The position numbers and the translations under genes were made by a program. The notes beneath the pieces are model-generated. The model ran no database searches. It had not been told where the DNA came from and saw nothing but the letters and a program-made list of their open reading frames with translations. 64,000 bases of DNA from Macrostomum hystrix. Taxonomy: Eukaryota > Platyhelminthes > Macrostomidae. Location: assembly GCA_950097015.1 (NCBI GenBank), contig CATNEN010000038.1, forward strand, positions 620,001 to 684,000, in the 5' to 3' direction. Below, one piece after another: positions 11,501 to 21,616 of this stretch. Within the stretch, counting starts at the first letter, position 1. Each line of letters opens with the position of its first letter.

Positions 11501-14500
11501 TTTATCTCTCCCCTGTCTCATCTCTCCCCTGTTTTATCTCTCCCCTGTCTCATCTCTCCCCTGTCTCATCTCATCTCTCCCCTGTCTCATCTCATCTCTC
11601 CCCTGTCTCATCTCTCCCCTGTTTTATCTCTCCCCTGTCTCATCTCTCCCCTGTTTTATCTCTCCCCTGTCTCATCTCTCCCCTGTTTTATCTCTCCCCT
11701 GTCTCATCTCTCCCCTGTCTCATCTCATCTCTCCCCTGTCTCATCTCATCTCTCCCCTGTCTCATCTCTCCCCTGTCTCATCTCTCACCTGTCTCATCTC
11801 TCCCCTGTCTCATCTCTCCCCTGTTTTATCTCTCCCCTGTCTCATCTCTCCCCTGTCTCATCTCTCCCCTGTCTCATCTCTCCCCTGTCTCATCTCATCT
11901 CTCCCCTGTCTCATCTCTCCCCTGTCTCATCTCATCTCTCCCCTGTCTCATCTCTCCCCTGTCTCATCTCTCCCCTGTCTCATCTCTCCCCTGTCTCATC
12001 TCTCCCCTGTCTCATCTCTCCCCTGTCTCATCTCTCCCCTGTCTCATCTCATCTCTCCCTTGTCTCATCTCTCCCCTGTCTCATCTCATCTCTCCCCTGT
12101 CTCATCTCTCCCCTGTCTCATCTCTCCCCTGTCTCATTTTATATCTGCCCTATTTAGTCTAGATATAGAGAGTCGAAATGCAGCTAGAGTTTTGACGCTT
12201 TCCAGGATTCCATCCTCATAACAGGCTACTTGCAGTACCCTGTCGCAAACCCGCAGACCTGGCCATCCGGGACACCTATGGCGTGCCCTTCCTGTCGCAG
12301 TTCAGCGCGGATCCGCAGCAGATGCTGCTGTCCTGCACCTACGGCACCATCGCCTGCGACTACCTGGACTTCAAGGACTTCGCCCTGCCAACCTTTCCGG
12401 CCTGCATGACATTCAGCTTGCAGAACTTTCTCAATCGTCGGCCAAACATATCGGTGAGCAGTCTGAGCGAGCTCCGGCTGGTCCTATTCACCGACTCCTC
12501 GCATGACAGCCAGTTTATCACGGACACCCTGCAGCTACTGCCCGGCGACTGGTTCAACATGCAGGGAGCTGGTGGCGTTGTGGTATTCGTGCACCAGCCC
12601 AAAACCTACCCGACCCTGGGCAGCAGGATCGAGGCACCGGTTAATAAGGAGACAATTGTGGACATCAGGTACCAGGTACCAGACTCGATGAACAGCCGAG
12701 ACGAGATTATAACGAGAATCTACTGAAGTGATTCTACTGAGGGATTTCACTGAGAAGATTCTAACTTGAGGGTTCTACTAAGGGGATTCTACCGAGGGGA
12801 TTCTACCGAGGGGATTCTACCGAGGGGATTCTACCGAGGGGATTCTACCGAGGGGATTCTACCGAGGGGATTCTACCGAGGGATTCTACCGAGGGGATTC
12901 TACCGAGGGGATTCTACCGAGGGGATTCTACTGAGGGGATTCTACCGAGGGGATTCTACCGAGGGGATTCTACCGAGGGGATTCTACCGAGGGATTCTAC
13001 CGAGGGGATTCTACGGAGGGGATTCTACCGAGGGGATTCTACCGAAGGGATTCTACTGAGGGGATTCTACCGAGGGGATTCTACCGAGGGGATTCTACCG
13101 AGGGGATTCTACCGAGGGGACTGACTGTACTGAGGGGGTTCAATTTAATGTATTCTACTTTAGAACATTTTCTCAGCACTAAGATTTCGCAGACACCCGG
13201 CCTACAAGATGATGGCAAACTGTAAATCTGAAAGGAGGTGGGAGTGGAGATTGGACTCGGCTGCTCAAATTAACTCTAGGCAGAAGTTTAGCAGCACTCA
13301 ATCTCTCAACTCCCAGGTTTACACATCCAAGAACACGAGAAACTACAGGTGCTCCGACATCACCCAGATGCTGCAGTACCTGGTCATTGTGAACCACACG
13401 ACCCAGTCGGTGCAGTTCCAGGCGCAGCTAGCCGACTGCTATGTCGACGTCACCCAGAAGATCCTTCTGCAGCTCTGCGGCTTTATTGACCCCAGCCTAC
13501 CGTTGAGTTCGGCGCTTAGCGACCAGCCAAGGAGAGGTAATTTGAGCAGCCTGCTAGCGAACAGCACCGCCGGTGGAGGCCTGCAGCCCACTGACCTCAT
13601 TGCCTACATCTACCAGGTGTTCAAGCGGTCCAATGTATCGTCGGCGAGCGAGCTGCCAGCGATTCTCGACACCCTGCTGGATCAGGAGATCTGCCTGCGC
13701 TACGCCAGGTACGCGGAATTTTTATTTCTTTTAACTTAAATTTTATTTTTGTTGTTATAGTTAGCGTTTTCTAATCTTACAGATTACTTAGAATTACAGA
13801 CTTCTTAGATTTACATATTTCTTAGAATTATATATTTCTCAGAATTACATATTTCTTAGAATTTAATATTTATTTGAATTTAATATTTCTTAGAATTATA
13901 CCGAAGGGGATAATTACATGATTCACTGTTCTATTACCGATTCTTCTATTCTCAGAATTACATGTTTCTTTAAATTACATCTTTTGAGAGTTACATTTTC
14001 TTAGAAATACAGATTTCTTATATTTTACCTGGTTCTTACAATCACCTATTTCTTTAAATCTTTAAATCTAGACTGATTTTCTCTGATTTCGAGCCCCTTA
14101 AAATCCTTAAAAGAAATGGCACAATACGCACCTTCATTCACAGGGTCATAGCCAGCAATGATCAGCGCAATCAGAGGTGTCAGGACAGTTGCCAAGCAAA
14201 GGTGTACTCCAGCAGCGTGATGCCAAACTCTTGGCCCGTAGCCAGCGCCGACTTCCTGCAGCCCCTAGTACAGCGGTGGCTTCAGTCCAATGTCTACTAC
14301 CTGAACGGCTCCACGAAGGCCAATCAAACAGTGAATGAGGATTTCATACGCAAGACCAACTGGAATCTGTACGATGCCTACAAGAAGCTCAACGGCAGCA
14401 ATCTCAACGCCAACAACTACCTGGCATTGAGATTTCGGATCGGTGACTCGCAGGTAATTCTGAAAATTTCTTATCTTTGAAACTAATATTTTGATTGGAA

Positions 14501-15227
14501 GACAACTGACTCCACATTCCTGATGCTTTCTGTGAAATAAGGACGTAACGAAGGATATAGGTTGTTTGAATTCTAGTGAAGCAAAAAAGCTTTATCAAAA
14601 TTATTTATTGAAAATTTATTTTCATGTCCTACCTTCACTACTCAGATAGCGGCAGTAATGGACAATTACTTGTGAAATATATGTTAAATATATTTTGGCG
14701 TTGCTGTCCTACATGCACTACTTAAAGTTGCAGTGAAAGTATTTTATTTGATTGAGAGCAATCGGACACTTCCAATTATCTCACCTCTAATTATCTATCC
14801 AAATTTTCGTAAAAAAAAACTCCGGCAGGGGCTCGGAATCAGCACCGATGAGAGCGCCAGCTACGAACTGTCCGACCTGTTCTCAGACATCGGTGGCATC
14901 CTGGGCCTGTACATGGGCATCAGCGTGCTCACCCTGTGCGAGATGGTGGAGCTCTGCCTGCACATCTTCACCATGCTTGGCATGCTGCTGCACAGGAATC
15001 GAACCCGCGCCGCCGCAGTCCCAGCCGCGATGGCCGAAATGAAGGCTAGAAAATTTTCAGTGGCCCGAGTGGCCGCTCACAACAATGCTGGCTTCGACCT
15101 GGATCCGGATGAGGAGCGAACCAGAGATTTGCACCTGCATCAGCACCTGCATCAGCACCTGCAGCATAATCACTCAAGCCAACCACAGTACCCTGTGCAG
15201 CTTCCTGCCAGAACATCCCGGGTTTGA
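8468..15227 (+). CDS. DEG/ENaC (amiloride-sensitive) sodium channel subunit
   Basis: Subunit of a trimeric cation channel in the plasma membrane, of the family including ASIC, FaNaC and degenerins. Exons are 8468-9062, 12206-12675, 13317-13708, 14144-14453 and 14829-15227; all phases close to give 721 aa. Hallmarks in order: cytoplasmic N-terminus with a nine-Gln run (residues 18-26); the gating His-Gly at about 64-65 (TSAHGFYHL); TM1 at about 79-100; PDITVCN; the DPQQMLLSC finger segment; Cys-rich DCYVDVTQK..LCGF and RCQDSCQAKVY; and, before TM2, SYELSDLFSDIGG. TM2 runs from about 611 to 640 with GLYMGIS, giving the G-x-S selectivity filter as Gly-Ile-Ser. The C-terminal tail is His/Gln-rich. 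Introns 1 and 2 carry three minisatellites. A polyadenylation signal AATAAA lies at 15400. The gating stimulus (peptide, acid or mechanical) cannot be judged from sequence alone. Confidence 0.93.
8516..8546 (+). repeat. CAG trinucleotide run encoding poly-Gln
   Basis: An uninterrupted AGC/CAG run of about ten units within exon 1 of the DEG/ENaC gene. It encodes nine Gln in the cytoplasmic N-terminus and is potentially length-polymorphic. Confidence 0.9.
9078..10768. repeat. Minisatellite, 17-bp unit
   Basis: About 99 copies of GTTAGACACGGGTAGCT, very homogeneous. It starts 15 bp after the donor of DEG/ENaC intron 1. Minor variants (GTTTGACAAGGG, GTCAGACACGGG, GTTAGACATGGG) recur in the same order in separate places, showing multi-unit duplications. 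Confidence 0.97.
11326..12142. repeat. Minisatellite, 16-bp unit
   Basis: About 50 copies of CTCTCCCCTGTCTCAT. Variants have CTGTTTTAT or an inserted CTCAT. It is pyrimidine-rich on the sense strand and ends about 65 bp before the DEG/ENaC exon 2 acceptor. Confidence 0.97.
12725..13130. repeat. Minisatellite, 15-bp unit
   Basis: About 25 copies of GAGGGGATTCTACCG, with degenerate copies at both ends. It lies in intron 2 of the DEG/ENaC gene. Confidence 0.96.
13760..14060. repeat. Degenerate TTCTTAGAATTACA-like repeat
   Basis: Loose reiteration of ATTTCTTAGAATTA-type words in DEG/ENaC intron 3. It looks like an old, decayed array. Confidence 0.6.
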
Positions 15228-16476
15228 CACAGCATGTTTGTCAATCTAATTTTCTGTAGGCCCATTTAAGTTGTGCTTTTTAAATGCCATAATTTGTACG
15301 GCGCAGTTTCTGTAATTTTGAAATACAAAGCCCTAGAAATGACACCTGCCTGTCATATGTGTGCTGTGCCCAGTTCAGTTCAGTCCATGGACAAACCCAA
15401 ATAAATTAATGTCTGCTCCGGCTTATGCTGTGACCCAGTTGTGTGGGTGTAGAAGGATAAGGACACTGCTTTTTGGGCTGAGATAAAAATACTCATATAC
15501 TCACATACTCAAATATCTCAAATACTAAAAATAACTAGCTAGACCAGCAAATCAAACATCCAACAGAGATTATCGACAAAATCAACGAAAACAGTATCGG
15601 TTGATCGGTTAATCAAAACATCGGTCCGTGAAAGCTGTTTTGCAGCTCTGCACTAAAGCAACATGTTTTTTGTTCCTTATTGACTTAAGGCATAAGCTTG
15701 TTAGCCCCGCGCCTCAACAGCCGAGAAATAGTGGGTCACTCAAGGTCTTTCAGTCTGGCAAAAAGGGAGACAGCAGAGATCGAAGGGAGACAGAGGGTGA
15801 GAAGGGTGAGAGGTGGGTGCGTGGGACCGGGTCAGGGTTTGTACCTAATTAGTCAGAAGTTTAGTGGAGGTTAGGACAGGTCTGAGACCTCGTCTTCTCA
15901 TATCTTTGTGCCGCGCAGATTTTTCTTCTCAATTGCAATTTTTCTAGCTGTGCCCTGGGCGTCTGAGAATAGAAGACAGACCGGCAAAGGAGAGAGCGGA
16001 ACAGACGGACAGGCGCACCACAAGGCTTGAGAGACAGACATGGCTGGTCAAGTAACCCCCTGTCCTTAAAACTTGGCTGGCCCATGCAGTTGTTGACAGC
16101 GTGTCAGGCGAAATCTCTTTTGTTTTCTATCTTTTTTCAACCTAAAAAACTGAGCCACCTGAGCAGACAGAAGCCTTATGATTAGCATAAAAGTGACTGC
16201 TTAGGTGCAGCGTTGTAGCTCTTAGCTGTCTACGAGACCCTCGAAACAGAGTACAAAACTGGGCCTCAAATCGAGACGTTAGTCTAACAACAATAGGCAC
16301 CGCGTCTCAGTTTGACAGTTGAAATACCCGCCTAGAGGCTTTCAAGACTAGACTGGACTTTTGGCAGCTACTGTGGAGTGTCTGGTCAGTTATTTCAAAC
16401 GAAGCTCTAGACGCATTGAAAATTATAAACAAAGCCTGTCTAGTCTCGAAACAGACTCTTGCCGACAGAGGCAGGC
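15228..16476. other. Intergenic spacer
   Basis: 3' UTR and spacer between the DEG/ENaC gene and the gene at 16477. No gene or array was recognised. Short purine-rich GGGAGACAG..GGTGAGAAGGG at 15770-15820 is the only low-complexity stretch. Confidence 0.5.
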
Positions 16477-19102
16477 ATGCTTCATAGTTTTTACAGAGAA
16501 GAATTCCTGCGATTGAGCGACAGCAGCGGCGGCGGCGGCAGCAACGACAGCGCGCAGGCGTCGACAGCTCTAGACCATCTTCGCCGTCAGATGCTGGCCA
16601 GGCAGGCCGCCTGCATGGATGGTCGCCAGTGCGTCGACCAACTGTCCGAAGCGTTCGCGATCTCCAGCTCCATCAGCTGCCGCGGCTGCTGCCTTGGCGC
16701 GATCGGCGAAGGTTTGTCAGAGTCGGAGTCTCGCCGAGGCCTCGCCCAGTTCTCCGAGTGGCGAGCTGCCCAGCTGCGCAAGTCGGCGATGACTGACCAG
16801 TCGGTGCTTCGCTGCTGGGCCCCAGTCATGGCCGTTCCCATCGACTGGGACGCTGTGCGCTGCCGACGCCGCTGCCTCTGCCCGTTCCTGGTGCCAAACG
16901 GTGGCGGCATGGTCTGGCGGCCGGCCTGCCCGGAGGCCGCCTGCCTGCTGCTGGCCCAGGCCTGCGGAATCGGCGTCGATTTGCACCTGCGACTGAGGCC
17001 GACGACAGCAACGTCGACAGCTGGCAGCGCAGCCGAGGAGGCCGCTGTGACGCCGTGTCATTCATTCCTGATGGGCAGCTTCGTGCAGCTGTACCGCAGC
17101 GGGCTGTGGCCGCCCAAAAAACAGCTAACCAGGTGAGCCAGCTTTCATTTGAGAAGCGTGAATTATTCAATTGACTTTAACAAAAAATTCATCTAAATGT
17201 TTCAGAGAAGGTCGTCGCCTCATGCTGGACCTCGACGCCGGCCGCTGTCCACCTGAAGTAGTTCAGTTCGTCTTCTACTCAGCCTACGGCCATGTGATCT
17301 GTCTGCGCGACAATCAGCGAGTCCCTACGCCCGAAGGTCTAGCTTCGCTGTACACCGTCGCTCGTCACGTGATCTCGGAAGGTGACTCAGATTTTCGTCG
17401 CCTAGCCGACGTCTCGGGCCTTCTAACAAACATCATCGTCCTGCTGGATCGAGTAATCAGCCGCCTCCAGCCGACTGAGGACCGAAACCTTCTGCCTGAC
17501 CTGGCTGCCATATTCCAGTTGTGTCCGCGACTGTTCGGCGACCTCCGGACTCGACTGGCCGACCGACTGCGCGCCGAGGCGATGCGGCAACTCACCGCGC
17601 TGGACAGCAGGCCCATCGACTGTCTGCACTTTCATAGGCAGCGCCAGCGGTGCGAAGACAAACATTACGACAAAGACTGCCTGATCGTTGAAGCCTGCTC
17701 GAAGCTGCTTCGAGAGCTTATCCTGCGCGACGAGCAGGTGAGCCATATGAGCTTTGAGCTTTACATCGAGAGCAAAAATTGTAAAACTTTTCTGGAAAAA
17801 TCCATTTGATAGGCACATTCTCGCCCCTTGGAGGTCTGTCTGCAGTCTTACCTGGCCCACCTGGTCGACCTCCACGAGTCCGATCGTTGCGCCGCCATGC
17901 TGCAGGCCTGCCGCGACCTCCGCAACTCAACCGGGCTACTCAGCCTCCTGATGCCTGACCAGCCATCCAGCTGTCCGTCGCTTGATCACAGTCGTCTCTG
18001 CAGACTGCTCACCCACCTGACTCATACTCTGCTCCAGCTAACTTGCGATCAGGCCGTATTAAACTTTGCCGACGCTGCCAGCTTCGTCATGAAATCTGAG
18101 CTGAAACTAGTGACTCCGGAGACCATTGTGGCAGCCGATTTTCGCTTCGTGGCGGCATTCACGGAGGCTGCCATGTCGGCTCTGGGGCGATGCGGCTGCG
18201 ACAGCTCAGACGTGGAGGATGGAGAGCTCCTGAGGCTGGACAATATTCGGAGACTGCGAGCCGATCTCTGTGGCCCCGAGATTCTCGCGATGCTTCAGTA
18301 CCAGGAGGCCAGGTCCTGCCTCGAGGCAGCTCGGCAGCGCCTCGTAGCGGGCGCCAGGTCTGGCGAGCTGAGCGACATCGCTTACCACTCGTGCTCAGCA
18401 GGCCGACTGCCCCATCTCCGACTGCTCGTCCAGGCTGTTGCCGTCCTGTTGCTAGGCGAACTTGGAAACGATTTCAACAATAACGATTTCAACGAGTCAC
18501 GCCTCTGCTCAGAGGGTCGACGACTTCTCCTGGATGGAAGCGCCGACGGGCTGATCAGCCGGCTGCGTCGCGCAAATTCCACAGCACTTGGCTTCGGCGG
18601 TGTGCTGACTCTGCTCAGCAGGCCTCAGCTCTGCCGACCCCTGATGCAGCTGATGCTCGACTGGAACGGCAGACCGAAGGAAGACGCTTCGTCGACCATC
18701 GCTCTGCTGATGGACTGGGTGCGGCAGTCGGCCCGATGCCTGACGCTGCTTCGGCTGACCTCGCGCGTGTTCGCCTCGCCTCGGGCGGTTCAGAGCGGCC
18801 TTTTGCAGGCCGGTGGCTGCTTGAGCGCTGCGGACGACGATAATCGAGCGGCGATGATTGGACGCCTGGCCGACGAGCTGCTGGCTGGCGGGGAGTTGGA
18901 GCCCGACAAGCACTCGGCGCTGACGGAGATTCTGACAGCGCAATCCGGCCGCCAAATCGACTTCGAGGAGAAACTCAACGAAGTTGACATCGACGACGAG
19001 GCGAGTCCCCTCAAGCATTCAACAGCGATTTCAAAGGCGTCCTTCCTGATGCGCCTGCTGCCGAGTCAACAGCAGTCCCATTGTGTGTCAGCGGGACACT
19101 GA
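16477..19102 (+). CDS. Unrecognised protein, 825 aa, three exons
   Basis: Exons are 16477-17132, 17206-17737 and 17813-19102, with two short introns (73 and 75 bp) using GTGAGC donors and TTTCAG and GATAG acceptors; the phases close. The start is set at the first ATG (MLHSFYREEF); the frame is open a little further upstream. The N-terminal part has a Gly/Ser run and is Cys-rich and Trp-rich. The rest is Leu/Arg/Ala-rich and looks all-helical, like a solenoid or scaffold, with no signal peptide or membrane segment. Landmarks are PPEVVQFVFYSAYGHV near residue 235, LLTNIIVLLDRVISRL, and an acidic C-terminal stretch EEKLNEVDIDDEA. High GC, typical codon use and clean junctions make it a real gene, but I recognise no family and assign no function. 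It has no minisatellite, unlike most genes here. Confidence 0.7.
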
Positions 19103-20698
19103 AGCAAGCGGAAGCCCAGTACTTGTCATTTTGTATTTTTAACTGTTTTACTTTAAGTGACGCCGTACAACTTGTGAGACCTCATTTTACTTTAGCTGGA
19201 AAGATTAATTTTGTTTTAATTCTGCATGTCTTCGAAGTTAAAAGTTCAACAGACCACTGGTCAGGTAAGGCCCTGGGACGCCCTGAGGTTTAGTTGTGTA
19301 AGCAGCAGGTAAGTCTTCAAAAGAAAACTTAGATAAGAATGTGGAAAGTTTAGAAAGTATTTTGTGCGCCTTTATTAGATTCGCATTAACCTAGACATGT
19401 AGCAACTCCTGCATCGTGCATGCTGTCATTCGTGTTTAAATTTGCTCTACAACCACTCGCCAGATTAAATATATTAAATATTAAATTAATATATTTAATA
19501 ATTTAGTCCGTGTATTTCGTTTTACCTGTAAATATCAGCAGGGCGTATACCAACTGACCCTAATTGGCTAGCAAGTCCGCACCTCTATTTTAGCAACACT
19601 GAGCACACATTTCATTCTTTGCTTAGAAACAAAAGCCAGACTTGTTCGCTGTCCTACAACGCAAACACTCTCGCTGTCAATTTGTGGTGTTTTATTGCTC
19701 TGGTACATTTTCAGCCAAGCCGCGAAATGTTTAGCTCAGTTTTATTTTTAGATACAAAAAATAACATAACAAAGCCTTAGAGGCTTAGATTGTCTACAAA
19801 TTGGTCATAAAAACGAATGAACTCACGATAAACATTTATCTGTGCTTTTTTCACACGAAATTTGACCTAACTAATTTGCAATGGATCTAGTTGCTTCGTG
19901 GGATCTAAAATTACTGTTTGTTTTATTACATTTTCGCAAGAAATTTGAATCTTGATCATGTGAATAAAATTTACATTTAATTCCCATCTAATTAAACACT
20001 TTCAGTATGTCATAACCGCATAAAGTGTACAGAGGCTATAGTGTTTATGGCTTTATACATTACACTGCCGCATTGATAGCCTAGGCTACTATTCGATCTT
20101 CTTCTACTGAGTTTAGATTGTTTACTAATTTATGCATATGCATGTATAATCTGAGATACCAGTTGTCAACTGTGCAGAAAATACATTAAATTATTAATTT
20201 AATACCTCAAATTTTTCTGGCCTAGTTCGTATAGAAATTGGTATTTTGCGACACATTTTATTTTGAAAAAAATCTGATCGAATGCAAAAACAATTATAGC
20301 TAAACTATATGTTTCCCATAAACTATACTATGTCTTGTTTGATTAAGATTAATAGTAGCGCGAGACACATTTATCTACTGATACTACTTAATAGATAAGT
20401 AGCTTATAATTTTTTCGAGATAATTAAGCAACATAGAAACTACCCGTAGCATTTAAAAAGCAATTGAAATCCAGGAGATATGTGAAGTAGATTTGTAGTT
20501 TTCTATCCATGTCCATGTCATATTAATATAAGAATAACATCGTTGGATGAAGTAAAGATTTAAAAATAAAAAATGTAAACAAAAAATAAAAAAACAGCTA
20601 AATGGTTGTTTAGTAACAAATGGTGGTGGACGACACGTTAGTCTATTTTGCGGAAGCGTACTGTTCAAGAAAACATATTTTTTTTCATTAAAAATACG

Positions 20699-20716
20699 AT
20701 TATCGATATCGATAAT
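20699..20716. repeat. Perfect 18-bp palindrome
   Basis: ATTATCGAT followed directly by ATCGATAAT. It holds overlapping ATCGAT words. Function is unknown. Confidence 0.85.
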
Positions 20717-20811
20717 TACTAAGTAAATAAATAAAAAAAATTATTCTTACATATCTATGACAAGAAATTGAAGACGAGATATCGGATGCACATCGATTAT
20801 AGAAAACTTTT

Positions 20812-20850
20812 ATCATATTAAAGTTTTATTATAGAAAACTTTAATATGAT
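20812..20850. repeat. Hairpin with perfect 16-bp stem, 7-nt loop
   Basis: Arm ATCATATTAAAGTTTT (20812-20827), loop ATTATAG, arm AAAACTTTAATATGAT (20835-20850). A partial extra copy of the arm (TATAGAAAACTTTTAT) lies just to the left. It could be a MITE end or a local snap-back duplication. Confidence 0.85.
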
Positions 20851-21254
20851 TAGAGGGAATTTTAACAAACCGAAAACATAGATTTCCACCTTAGCTTTGA
20901 GGTTGAATGTAAACATAAGATTTATATGGCTGAAGAACAGACTCCGATATGTGGAGAAAAATATTTAGCAGCGCCGATTTATATTTTGAGCATAATTGTC
21001 TTGTGAACCTACTTTTTTAACGGGAACACAGAACTCCCTGACCTCATGACCTCAGCAAGATTGGATTCAATCTTCCATTCGCAGCGCAAATGGGAAGAAA
21101 ATAAGTTTTTACATTGTCTTATTTATTTTTGGAGCGGCACTTAATGTTTCAAAGAATAATTGCTATTATACTTTCGTTGAAAAAATCATTCACTTAATTA
21201 GCCTTTGTACATATCGTACAGCAAGAGAACCCAAATGATATGACTAAAAAAACC

Positions 21255-21590
21255 TCCTAAATCCTCAGATGATCTCGCTCGGTGGCTGTCCCAAATCCTC
21301 GGCGGATCACCCGAATCCTCGGTGGATCTCCCAAATCCTCGGCGGATCTCCTAAATCCTCGGCGGATCACCCGAATCCTCGGTGGATCTCCCAAATCCTC
21401 GGCGGATCTCCTAAATCCTCGGCGAATCTCCCAAATCCTCGGCGAATCTCCCAAATCCTCGTTGGCTGTCCCAAATCCTCAGTGGATCTCCCAAATCCTC
21501 GGTGAATCTCCTAAATCCTCGGCGAATCTCCCAAATCCTCGGCGAATCTCCCAAATCCTCTGCGGATCTCCCAAATCCTCATTAGTCCCC
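21255..21590. repeat. Minisatellite, 20-bp unit
   Basis: About 17 copies of GGATCTCCCAAATCCTCGGC with GGATCACCCGAATCCTCGGT and GAATCTCC variants. It lies directly 3' of the stop codon of the ZU5/death-domain gene and probably falls in its 3' UTR or flank. Confidence 0.95.
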
Positions 21591-21616
21591 AGTTTAGTAA
21601 AACATCAACAATTAAT

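Larger units (their letters stand above)
19103..21245. other. AT-rich intergenic region
   Basis: 3' flanks of the converging genes on either side. AT-rich, with no supported gene. It contains a perfect 18-bp palindrome (20699-20716) and a 16-bp-stem hairpin (20812-20850), listed separately. Confidence 0.6.

Noticed and set aside
16587-17170. Antisense frames of more than 100 codons
   Set aside because: Shadows of a GC-rich exon on the + strand, which has splice signals and closes in phase.
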